NCBI RefSeq assembly: GCF_022394535.1 | Contig: NZ_CP089414.1 | Coordinates: 2,418,001-2,482,000 of the forward strand | Reading direction: 5' to 3' | Length of the DNA: 64,000 bases | Source: Dyella terrae | GTDB lineage: Bacteria; Pseudomonadota; Gammaproteobacteria; Xanthomonadales; Rhodanobacteraceae | Shown: one piece after another, positions 1 to 7,759 of the stretch | How the letters are laid out: each line of letters begins with the position of its first letter | Position numbering within the stretch: position 1 is the first letter of the stretch | Made by a program: the position numbers and the translations under genes | The notes under the pieces: model-generated | Seen by the model: only the letters and a program-made list of their open reading frames with translations | The model's database searches: none | What the model was told of the DNA's origin: nothing

Positions 1-797
1 CCGACGACGAGCGCGGCATCAACTTGATGAAATCGCTCTATGCGCCATTTCAGCGCAATCACGACAAGCTGGTGCTGATGGACGTGCGCTCAGCGGAGCT
101 CACCAAGTATGCGGCGAACGCCATGCTGGCGACGCGCATTTCCTTCATGAACGAACTTGCGCTGCTCGCGGAAAAACTAGGTGCAGACATTGAGCTCGTG
201 CGCCACGGCATCGGCTCCGATCCTCGTATCGGCTATCACTTTCTCTATGCCGGCTGCGGCTACGGTGGCTCGTGCTTTCCCAAGGACGTGAAGGCGCTGA
301 TCCATTCCGGCGAAGAAGCCGGGCAGACGTTGCGCGTACTCAAAGCGGTGGAAGATGCCAACGATGCGCAGAAGCGCGTCCTTGCCGAAAAGATCTGCGA
401 GCGCTTTGGCGAGGATCTGACGGGCAAACGCTTCGCCGTCTGGGGGCTGGCGTTCAAACCCAATACCGACGATATGCGCGAAGCGACGAGCCGCGTCCTC
501 ATCAACGATCTGCTCGCCAAGGGTGCCACCGTTGCCGCCTATGACCCGGTGGCCCGCGAGGAGGCGCAGCGCGTCTTCGGCGACATGCCAGGCCTGACGC
601 TCAGCCGCTCGCAGACGGAGGTGCTGCGCGACGCGGACGCGCTTGTGGTAGTTACCGAATGGAAGGAATTCCGCTGCCCCGATTTTGACGAGGTGAAGCA
701 GTTGCTGCAGACGCCTGTCGTCTTTGACGGCCGCAATCTGTACGAGCCCAGGGAACTCAAGGCCCTCGGTTTCGAACACTATCCGATCGGCCGCTGA
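1..797 (+). CDS. ugd: UDP-glucose 6-dehydrogenase, C-terminal part (5' end outside window)
   Basis: Oxidises UDP-glucose to UDP-glucuronate with two NAD+, giving a precursor for acidic surface sugars. The reading frame is open from base 3 and has no upstream start in the window, so the N-terminal Rossmann domain lies outside. The visible part has the family motif GGSCFPKD; its Cys, at bases 273-275, is the expected catalytic thiol. The C-terminal UDP-binding domain follows, with [15 protein letters not shown] typical of the UDP-glucose/GDP-mannose dehydrogenase family. The next gene starts about 60 bases downstream on the same strand, so it may share a transcript with the polysaccharide genes. 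GDP-mannose dehydrogenase is the main alternative, but the motif spacing fits Ugd better. Confidence 0.93.
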   Translation, partial: DDERGINLMKSLYAPFQRNHDKLVLMDVRSAELTKYAANAMLATRISFMNELALLAEKLGADIELVRHGIGSDPRIGYHFLYAGCGYGGSCFPKDVKALIHSGEEAGQTLRVLKAVEDANDAQKRVLAEKICERFGEDLTGKRFAVWGLAFKPNTDDMREATSRVLINDLLAKGATVAAYDPVAREEAQRVFGDMPGLTLSRSQTEVLRDADALVVVTEWKEFRCPDFDEVKQLLQTPVVFDGRNLYEPRELKALGFEHYPIGR

Positions 798-858
798 TAC
801 GTCGCGCCCGCCCGGGCGCAGGTTGACCTCCTTTCGCCATGTCACGACGGAAGACATC

Positions 859-2961
859 ATGATCTCCGACTATCAACGCCCACACTCCACCGATGCCGCA
901 GGCTGGCGCCAGCTTCTTTGGCCGATCGGCCTGTTCATTCTTGGATTCGGGCTAATCATCCTGCACCAGTCGGACTACTTCCGCGCCACGCCGGGTGATC
1001 TTCTCGATGGCAGGTTCAACAACCTGATCCTCGAGCACCTGTATCGCTGGGTGACGGGAGCAGATCCGAAATTGTGGAGCCCGGGTTTCTTCTATCCGTA
1101 CGAAGGCACGCTGGCGTTCAGCGACAACCACTTCGGTACCGGCCTGGTCTATATCGCGATGCGGGTGCTTGGTCTGACGCCCGAGCAAGCCTTCATCGGC
1201 TGGTTCACTGTTGCCCCGCTGCTCAACTTCGCGGCGTGCTACTACGTGCTGCGCGCGACGGGTGCAACAGCGCGAGGCAGTGCCGTCGGCGCGTTCATCT
1301 TCACGTTCTCGTTCCTGGTGAGTGCACAGGTGGGGCACGCCCAGCTGTCCTATAGGTTCGCGGTTCCGCTTGCGATGCTCGCATGGCAGCGATTCATCGA
1401 GCAGGGTCAAGGCAGGCACTTTGCGCTGGCCGCCATCTGGCTGACCGTGGAGTTCTACTGCTCGATCTACATCGGCTACTTCCTGCTATTGCTGATGGTC
1501 GGCTATTTCCTTGCGCAGGCCATGTTGCACAAGGAACAGGGGCATTGGCGCCCGCTTGGCCGCCTGATTCGCGATACGCGCAGGCTGATAACGGCGCAAA
1601 CCGTCGGCAGTGTGGCAATTACGGTGGCCTGTGGCATTGCCCTGCTCGTACTGTTCTACCCGTATCTGCACTACTCGCGCCTGTTCGCGTTCCATCGCGA
1701 CTATGGCGAAGTGATCACCATGCTGCCGCGGGTGGCCAGCTATGCGCTGAGCGACCAGTCGCTGCTGTGGGGCAGGTTCACCACCCATATCCGCAGTGTC
1801 CCGATGCGATGGGAACACCAGATGTTTTTCGGTGGTGCGGCTATCGCGCTGGCCGTGATCGCGATGGCTTGCCAACGCGGTCGCCGCAATCTCGCGATGT
1901 TCGGAGCCATCGCCTTCATCGCTGCGCTCACGCTGTGCATCCATGGTCACAGCCTTTACGCCTTCATCTATCACCTGCCTTTGGCAAATGCCGTGCGCGC
2001 CGTGACGCGCGTTGGCATGGTCTTCTTGTTCCCTGTGGCCGTCCTGGCGGCAAGCGGCTTTGACTGGCTTGCCTCATCGCCTGGCAAGCGCACACTTAAA
2101 TCGGCAGTGGCGGCACTGCTCGTCGTTCTGATGGTCGTGGAGTACGCGGCCTACGACACGCACAAGGTTCCGCTTGCCGAATCCAGTCAACGGCTCGCTT
2201 CGCTGCTGGCGCGCACGCCATCCCCGCTGCCGGCGGATGCCATCCTGTTCGTTCCCATACGCGCTGACGAGCGCCCCTTCCTCACCGAGGATGACGGCAT
2301 GCGTCTGGCTCAGGCCACCAATCGGGTAACCCTGAACGGCTATTCGGGCAATTGGCCAACGGGCTATGTGCAGCGCGATTCCGACCCCTGCGAGATGATC
2401 AATGATCGATTGATGGGGTACGCCGGTTTCGCCGGACTGGACTACTCGGCCTATGCGGCACTGGTGAAGCGGGTGGTGGTGATCGGCAGCGACGTGCACT
2501 GCGCGCCACTGCCCGCCCTGCTGGGCCGCACGGCGTTCACGGGCAAGCTGCCGGAAAGCCTAGTCAAGCGGCTCGTGCCGTCTATCGACCAAGTTTCACT
2601 GGAGAAAGGCAGGCTGCGCCTTCATGTGACCTTGCGAAACAACTCTAGCGAGCTGCTTCCGTCCGTATCTCAGGATGACCATCCGGTGCGTTTCTCCTGG
2701 CGATTCTCGCCAGTCAGTGCACCACTCCCCCCGAATGACGGTTGGGATACACGCAAAGACCTTGCTGGAGACGTCAAGCCTGGTCAGAGCCAGGAATTCG
2801 ACTTCCTCGTCGATCCGCCATCCGCCACCGGCCAATACCGGCTCGAGGTGAACCTGGTTCAAGAAACCGTTGCCTGGTTCCATCCGCTGGGAATGCCGAT
2901 CGCAACGGGTAGCCAGACCATTACGGTAGAGGCAGACGGGAGCATGCAGGTTACGCCCTGA
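859..2961 (+). CDS. Polytopic inner-membrane protein, possible GT-C-type glycosyltransferase
   Basis: About 700 residues. A hydrophilic N-terminus is followed by roughly 10-12 hydrophobic segments up to about residue 465, then a soluble C-terminal portion of about 230 residues that is probably periplasmic. The first large loop after the opening membrane helix holds acidic motifs (GDLLDGRFNN and FSDNHFG), the usual place for catalytic Asp residues in GT-C transferases that use lipid-linked sugars. I chose the ATG at 859, preceded by a GGAAG-like site; a longer open frame begins at 724 but overlaps ugd. Its position between ugd and the export genes suggests a role in glycan assembly or modification. 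No specific family is recognised and the enzymatic role is inference. Confidence 0.75.
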   Translation: MISDYQRPHSTDAAGWRQLLWPIGLFILGFGLIILHQSDYFRATPGDLLDGRFNNLILEHLYRWVTGADPKLWSPGFFYPYEGTLAFSDNHFGTGLVYIAMRVLGLTPEQAFIGWFTVAPLLNFAACYYVLRATGATARGSAVGAFIFTFSFLVSAQVGHAQLSYRFAVPLAMLAWQRFIEQGQGRHFALAAIWLTVEFYCSIYIGYFLLLLMVGYFLAQAMLHKEQGHWRPLGRLIRDTRRLITAQTVGSVAITVACGIALLVLFYPYLHYSRLFAFHRDYGEVITMLPRVASYALSDQSLLWGRFTTHIRSVPMRWEHQMFFGGAAIALAVIAMACQRGRRNLAMFGAIAFIAALTLCIHGHSLYAFIYHLPLANAVRAVTRVGMVFLFPVAVLAASGFDWLASSPGKRTLKSAVAALLVVLMVVEYAAYDTHKVPLAESSQRLASLLARTPSPLPADAILFVPIRADERPFLTEDDGMRLAQATNRVTLNGYSGNWPTGYVQRDSDPCEMINDRLMGYAGFAGLDYSAYAALVKRVVVIGSDVHCAPLPALLGRTAFTGKLPESLVKRLVPSIDQVSLEKGRLRLHVTLRNNSSELLPSVSQDDHPVRFSWRFSPVSAPLPPNDGWDTRKDLAGDVKPGQSQEFDFLVDPPSATGQYRLEVNLVQETVAWFHPLGMPIATGSQTITVEADGSMQVTP

Positions 2962-3072
2962 CCGTGGGCCGGACCGGACAACCAGCGTCACTGGACCGTG
3001 AATAAGGTGTGAATTATATTCCGATTTCGGAGTTTTCTTACGCACCCCTGACAAGAACGGATTCACAAGATC

Positions 3073-4116
3073 ATGCAAATTCCTAATTCCGTGGCGAACC
3101 AGACCGGTCCCTGGTTCATGGATGAGGTTCAGATACCCGGGCGCCTAGCCGCGCTGGACTCTGAAATCCGCAAACATGCGGAGAACCTCATCAATAATGG
3201 TTTCACCATCATCAAGCAGTCCATGCCTCGGGAACGGTGCAAGGCGCTGATCGAGCACTTCAAGGCATTCGCCAGTGCCAATGCCGACAAGTTCCAGCAG
3301 TTTCTTGACGCAGATGGGCACTACCCGCGCATCGTGAACCTGCATGCAGCTATGCCGGAGCTATTCGAGCTCTTCGCCAAGAACACCGTCGCCTACAAAG
3401 TGCAGGAGGCGATGTTCGGTGCCAAGCCAAGCCTGTACACCTCACTATTTTATGAGCGCGGCTCGGCTCAACCCACGCACCGTGACACGCCGCTCTTTTC
3501 GACCAAGCCGGAATATTTTTACTTCGGTGTATGGGTGGCCCTGGAAGATGCCAATGAAGTTAACGGCGCCCTCCAGGTCTATCCAGGTGGCCACAAGATG
3601 CCCGAGCTGGACCGGGAAAGCATCGCCATCAAGCGGCTGGGCTCGCTCGACGACCTACCGGCCATGTCAAACGACCTTTGGCTCGACTATCAGGGCGAAG
3701 TAGTGCGCCAGTGCAAGGACGCCGGACTGAACCTTGAGCTGCTTTGTGTGGAAGCTGGCGACACGGTCATCTGGCATCCCCAGCTTCCGCATGGCGGCGG
3801 TTCCATCCAGGATATGAGCAAGAGCCGTTTCAGCTTCGTCATGCACACCACGCCTATCGGCGTCCCGGTTTACCACCAGGACAAGTTCTTCAATCCGCAG
3901 GCACCGGCGCCAATCGATGCACATTGGCAGTACGAAGAGGTGGATGGCGCATATCGCGTCGTGCAAGGTGAAGTCGATTTCGCGCACAAGCAAGCCTATC
4001 CAGCAAATGCTTTCGCCCCGGTCGCCGCACCAAAGCCGGTCGAACAGATTTCGACACCTCCTGCTGTGCCAAAGGGAATCTTCGGTTCGCTGCGAAAAGC
4101 CCTTGGCATGGCGTAA
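3073..4116 (+). CDS. Phytanoyl-CoA dioxygenase (PhyH) family Fe(II)/2-oxoglutarate oxygenase
   Basis: 347 residues with a PhyH-type double-stranded beta-helix core. The metal triad is visible as H136-x-D138 (PTHRDTP) and distal H240 (LPHGGG), with R252 placed to hold 2-oxoglutarate. Such enzymes hydroxylate, or otherwise oxidise, small molecules, lipids or sugar derivatives using O2 and 2-oxoglutarate. The substrate cannot be read from the sequence. Its place between a membrane glycosyltransferase-like protein and an O-antigen exporter suggests modification of a sugar nucleotide, polymer or lipid. The ATG at 3073 is used; M16 at 3118 is a possible later start. A hairpin terminator follows the stop. 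Confidence 0.85.
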   Translation: MQIPNSVANQTGPWFMDEVQIPGRLAALDSEIRKHAENLINNGFTIIKQSMPRERCKALIEHFKAFASANADKFQQFLDADGHYPRIVNLHAAMPELFELFAKNTVAYKVQEAMFGAKPSLYTSLFYERGSAQPTHRDTPLFSTKPEYFYFGVWVALEDANEVNGALQVYPGGHKMPELDRESIAIKRLGSLDDLPAMSNDLWLDYQGEVVRQCKDAGLNLELLCVEAGDTVIWHPQLPHGGGSIQDMSKSRFSFVMHTTPIGVPVYHQDKFFNPQAPAPIDAHWQYEEVDGAYRVVQGEVDFAHKQAYPANAFAPVAAPKPVEQISTPPAVPKGIFGSLRKALGMA

Positions 4117-4165
4117 CGGAACGCCCATCGCCCGCCAAGTGGGCGCGCGGGGCCATCGTTGAGCA

Positions 4166-4188
4166 GAGCCCCGTCTAATGAGGGGCTC
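4166..4188 (+). terminator. Stem-loop after the PhyH-family gene
   Basis: GAGCCCC at 4166-4172 pairs with GGGGCTC at 4182-4188 across a 9-base loop. It lies about 50 bases after the PhyH-family stop. There is no strong T-run, so termination is inferred from position and stem. Confidence 0.5.
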
Positions 4189-4207
4189 AGCGTCTATATT
4201 GCTAAGT

Positions 4208-4244
4208 TACGGATCGACCCGCAATTGAAGCGGGCCGATCCGTA
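4208..4244. terminator. Bidirectional stem-loop between convergent genes
   Basis: TACGGATCG-A-CCCGC at 4208-4222 pairs with GCGGG-C-CGATCCGTA at 4230-4244, a 14-bp stem with one A/C mismatch and a 7-base loop. It lies between the convergent PhyH-family and methyltransferase genes, ending just before the latter's stop at 4248. Confidence 0.65.
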
Positions 4245-4247
4245 GCT

Positions 4248-5234
4248 TTACGATGCTTCGCGCGGGGTGAGGTAGATGTAGCGCTGAAGGGGATCCTGAA
4301 GCGACCGGTCGGTTGCCTTGATCTCCCAGTCGGGCGCAGCCTGTTTGAGCCACTCCAAGGTGAACGAAGTGTCACCATAGGTAACGTCACCGTCGACGGC
4401 TGCCCTATTGTGAGGACGAAAGGCAAAGCCCTTGTCCCTATGCGTCTTGACGAGAGCATCCTTTTCAGGCCCTTGGGCATGCACGTCGTGAGCCCAGTAT
4501 TCCTCAGGCCTAATGGTAATGACCAGCAAGCCGTCACGAGCGATGACTTTGCGCAAAGCGGCAAGCGCTGTAAGCGTGGCGCGCTCGGACAAGTGCGTAA
4601 ACACAGAGAATGCGTAGATCAGATTGAACGTCCGATCGTCCACCGGGAGCGACATCGGCAGATAATCCGATTGGCGGAAATTCTCCCCAAAGCCGTCCTC
4701 ATGACAAATCTCAATGGACCGCTCCCAGGGATCGACGCCATAGAGGCCTGCTTCGCCGACAAAGGCATACATAAGGCGAGCGATACGCCCATAGCCGCAC
4801 CCGTAATCAAGAATCCTTGCGTCGTCCAGCGAACGGCCAGTAATGCGGGTGTAGCTGTAGCTCATCGAACGGACGAAATTGAGCGTCTGCTTTAGCAACG
4901 GAAGACCGGAGTTGCCCGTCCAATCAAGCTGCACTTGGTCCGATGCCATTCTTGGCAGGATACCCGACAGGCGAGGAAATTCAGGATTGGGCAGGGATAG
5001 GAGAAATTCGCCGAAATCATCCAGCCCAAGAGCTCCCAGTCGCTGAAAAATCCGATCTCGGGATCCGAGGTCCGTGTCTGCTTCCATCGCAGAAATATGG
5101 TTCTTTACGTATGCCAGCATATTGCCCTCATTCGGATTCAGAACGGATTTGACGAAATATGCGAACCCGCGCGGCTTGATCTCCCCAAATGCGTTCCACG
5201 CGGCAAAAATACGTTTCCTCACGCCCACCAGCAT
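4248..5234 (-). CDS. SAM-dependent methyltransferase, class I, in polysaccharide locus
   Basis: 328 residues from the chosen start. Residues 1-135 form an N-terminal region of unknown role. The Rossmann methyltransferase domain then begins with motif I ILDYGCGYGR (about 141-150); the acidic VDPWE follows, and later FNLIYAFSVFTHL, typical of motif IV/post-I regions in Methyltransf_11/25-type enzymes. The open frame extends upstream to 5375, but the ATG at 5232-5234 has a clear GGAG 8 bases upstream and is preferred. It is transcribed opposite to its neighbours, so it has its own promoter in the 5235-5529 gap. A role in O-antigen or sugar-nucleotide methylation is inferred from context only. 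Confidence 0.82.
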   Translation of the reverse strand: MLVGVRKRIFAAWNAFGEIKPRGFAYFVKSVLNPNEGNMLAYVKNHISAMEADTDLGSRDRIFQRLGALGLDDFGEFLLSLPNPEFPRLSGILPRMASDQVQLDWTGNSGLPLLKQTLNFVRSMSYSYTRITGRSLDDARILDYGCGYGRIARLMYAFVGEAGLYGVDPWERSIEICHEDGFGENFRQSDYLPMSLPVDDRTFNLIYAFSVFTHLSERATLTALAALRKVIARDGLLVITIRPEEYWAHDVHAQGPEKDALVKTHRDKGFAFRPHNRAAVDGDVTYGDTSFTLEWLKQAAPDWEIKATDRSLQDPLQRYIYLTPREAS

Positions 5235-5283
5235 TTCACCCGCTCCTGTTAACACGATGAATTTGACGAAATACGCGGCACGC

Positions 5284-5315
5284 GTGCTCGGTGCGCGTAG
5301 GCGCGCGCCGAGCAC
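5284..5315. repeat. Strong GC-rich hairpin in the divergent intergenic region
   Basis: GTGCTCGG at 5284-5291 pairs with CCGAGCAC at 5308-5315, and the stem continues inward as a GCGCG/CGCGC match to about 14 pairs around a very short loop. It lies upstream of the methyltransferase start and of wzm, in the roughly 295-base gap between these divergent genes. It could be a leader hairpin, a regulator site or a REP-like remnant. Nothing else identifiable is present in this gap. Confidence 0.5.
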
Positions 5316-5529
5316 TAGCAAGCTAGCGTCAAAATATTGCGAATAGGAACATACCGGGTTTGGGAACCTGGGCACATACCCTGCCAGCTGACAGGCTCGG
5401 CAAACCGCTACTTAGCGGCAGCGAAACAAAGATCTGCCCCGTATCCCCAAGCCCCCTCCCCGACTGGTAAAGTATTGGGTTAGCCCCTTTCGGGCCGCAC
5501 CGTAAGTATCGGTAGCTACAGGAATATTC

Positions 5530-6381
5530 GTGAAGTCGACGCTCATAAAACCCGGTGGGAACCGAGAACCCGCCAGCCCCGTAGCGATGATCCTGCATGC
5601 CTGGAAGAACCGGGCCCTCATTCTCACCCTGACCCGACGAGATATTGCGAGCCGCTATCGCGGCTCCGCTCTGGGCATGCTGTGGTCGATCCTCAATCCG
5701 TTGCTGATGCTGGCCATTTACACATTCGTATTCAGCCAGGTCTTTCGGATGCGGTGGGGCTCGGAGGCCGCCACCAGCCCGATGGATTTCGCGCTGATGC
5801 TCTTCGCCGGCATGCTTGGCTTCACCTTCTTCGCCGATAGCGTGAACCGCGCTCCGGGGCTCATCGTGTCGACGCCAAACCTGGTGAAGAAGATCGTCTT
5901 TCCGCTGGAAATCCAGGCCTTCGTGGTCATTGGCTCAGGGTTGTTCCAGGCACTCATCAGCTTCTTCGTGCTGTTGGTCGCCTACGTGCTCGCCAAGGGA
6001 ACCGCTCCGCACTGGACGATCGTCCTTCTCCCGTTCACCTTCTTGCCACTATGTCTGCTGGTCCTCGGCATGGTCTGGATCCTTTCGTCGCTCGGCGTTT
6101 ATCTGCGCGACATCGGCCAACTCGTCGGGCACCTGGTGACCATGACCATGTTCCTTTCCCCACTGTTCTATCCGGTCACGGCCATTCCGGAGTCATTTCG
6201 TCGGCTGTTCTACCTCAACCCGCTGACCTTCGTGATGGGCGAGACTCGAAAGGTGCTTATCATCGGCCAGCAGCCGGCATGGGGCGCGCTGACGCTATTC
6301 ACGCTGTGCATGTTCCTGTTCGCCAGCGCAGGCTTCTGGTGGTTCCAACGCACTCGCCGGGGTTTTGCCGATGTCCTCTAA
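5530..6381 (+). CDS. wzm: ABC-2 type polysaccharide exporter permease
   Basis: 283 residues of the ABC2_membrane family. The cytosolic N-terminus carries the typical LTRRDIASRYRGS amphipathic stretch, followed by about six membrane helices. Wzm forms the channel that moves undecaprenyl-linked O-antigen or another polysaccharide across the inner membrane, powered by Wzt. The GTG at 5530 is chosen because AGGA lies 6 bases upstream; an ATG at 5587 lacks a ribosome site. The stop overlaps the ATPase start, so the two are co-translated, as expected for a transporter pair. O-antigen, teichoic-acid-like and capsule exporters share this family; the neighbouring rml genes favour O-antigen. Confidence 0.92.
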   Translation: MKSTLIKPGGNREPASPVAMILHAWKNRALILTLTRRDIASRYRGSALGMLWSILNPLLMLAIYTFVFSQVFRMRWGSEAATSPMDFALMLFAGMLGFTFFADSVNRAPGLIVSTPNLVKKIVFPLEIQAFVVIGSGLFQALISFFVLLVAYVLAKGTAPHWTIVLLPFTFLPLCLLVLGMVWILSSLGVYLRDIGQLVGHLVTMTMFLSPLFYPVTAIPESFRRLFYLNPLTFVMGETRKVLIIGQQPAWGALTLFTLCMFLFASAGFWWFQRTRRGFADVL

Positions 6382-7759
6382 TGTGTCGATCCGCGTCGAC
6401 GGCGTCAGCAAGTGCTACAACGTCTATAGCAGCCCCATGGACCGACTGCTGCAGTCGCTCTACCCACGCGCGGCCCTCATGGCAGGCGGCGTCGGCGCGC
6501 ATCGCGTTGCCAGCGCGCTGCGTGACCGCAGGAACTTCAGCGAATTCTGGGCACTACGCAACGTCAGCTTTGAAGTCCGGCGTGGCGAAACCGTTGGAAT
6601 CGTGGGGCGCAATGGCTCAGGCAAGTCCACTTTGCTGCAGATGATCGCAGGCACGCTTACGCCAACCGAGGGGTCCATTTCCGTGCATGGCCGCGTCGCT
6701 GCGCTGCTGGAGCTTGGCTCGGGTTTCAATCCAGAGTTCACAGGCATGGAGAACGTCCATCTCAATGCTTCCGTGCTTGGCCTCACGGATGAAGAGATCG
6801 ACCAGAGGATGGATTCGATCCTTGCCTTCGCAGACATCGGTGACTTCGCCAAGCGCCCGATCAAAACCTATTCCAGCGGCATGGTGGTGCGACTTGCTTT
6901 CGCCGTCCAGGCGCAGGTAGAGCCAGACGTACTCATCGTCGATGAGGCCTTGTCCGTCGGTGACGCCAAGTTCCAGGCGAAGTGTTTTGCGCGCCTTGAG
7001 TCGCTGAAGGAAGCGGGTACTTCGATCCTGTTCGTGTCTCATGCCACCGAACAGGTCATCAGTCATTGTGATCGCGCCATCCTGCTGCACGACGGTCTCG
7101 TGCAGCAGCAGGGCAAGCCTAAGGACGTCGTACACACATATCTAGACCTGCTTTTCGGTGGTTCACGCAAGCTCACGAAAAAGGCTAGTGCGACAGAAGC
7201 AGGAATGCTGGCACCGTCCGCCAATGCGAATGAATTGTCCGAGGGGTCCATTGCACTGGACATCCGGCCCGGCGCGTTCGAAGAGAGGGCGAACTACAGT
7301 CCTTACGAATACCGTTGGGGCGACGGTGCAGCCCAGATCCAGGACTTCCGCCTACTCGGGCCGCGCGGCGCGGAGCCCTCCGTCGTCGCTTCCGGCGATC
7401 GGCTGCGTCTTCTTCTGGGCGTTGCATTTAACGAAACTGTGTTTCGCCCAATCTTTGGCCTGACCATCAAGACCAAGGATGGCATCACGGTCTACGGCTC
7501 GAACTCCGAAATGGTGGAGGCATCGTTGCCAGAAAGCATCGGCCAAGCCGGCACGCACGCCGTCATAACGTTCGACTTCGATTGCACCCTTGGACCTGGC
7601 GACTATTTTCTGTCCATAGGTGTCGCAAGCCGGGACGGCGATGATGCCGTTCCCCACGATCGCCGCTATGACGCAATCCACATCAACGTAAACGACACGG
7701 GCTATTTCGGCCTAGTGAAGATCAACATGACCATGGACGCCAAGGAGGCCACGCCGTGA
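6371..7759 (+). CDS. wzt: ABC exporter ATPase with C-terminal Wzt-type glycan-binding domain
   Basis: 462 residues. The nucleotide-binding domain shows Walker A GRNGSGKST (79-87), signature YSSGM (167-171), Walker B DVLIVDE (186-192) and H-loop His224. A linker leads to a beta-sandwich-like C-terminal domain (about 310-455, containing VFRPIFGLTIKT and GPGDYFLSIG) that matches the Wzt C-terminal class. In studied systems that domain recognises the modified non-reducing end of the finished O-antigen, so export depends on chain capping. The ATG at 6371 lies inside the last codons of wzm. The stop overlaps the GTG of the next gene. The permease, the ATPase and the capping-enzyme candidate are therefore one translational unit. 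Confidence 0.93.
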   Translation: MSSNVSIRVDGVSKCYNVYSSPMDRLLQSLYPRAALMAGGVGAHRVASALRDRRNFSEFWALRNVSFEVRRGETVGIVGRNGSGKSTLLQMIAGTLTPTEGSISVHGRVAALLELGSGFNPEFTGMENVHLNASVLGLTDEEIDQRMDSILAFADIGDFAKRPIKTYSSGMVVRLAFAVQAQVEPDVLIVDEALSVGDAKFQAKCFARLESLKEAGTSILFVSHATEQVISHCDRAILLHDGLVQQQGKPKDVVHTYLDLLFGGSRKLTKKASATEAGMLAPSANANELSEGSIALDIRPGAFEERANYSPYEYRWGDGAAQIQDFRLLGPRGAEPSVVASGDRLRLLLGVAFNETVFRPIFGLTIKTKDGITVYGSNSEMVEASLPESIGQAGTHAVITFDFDCTLGPGDYFLSIGVASRDGDDAVPHDRRYDAIHINVNDTGYFGLVKINMTMDAKEATP

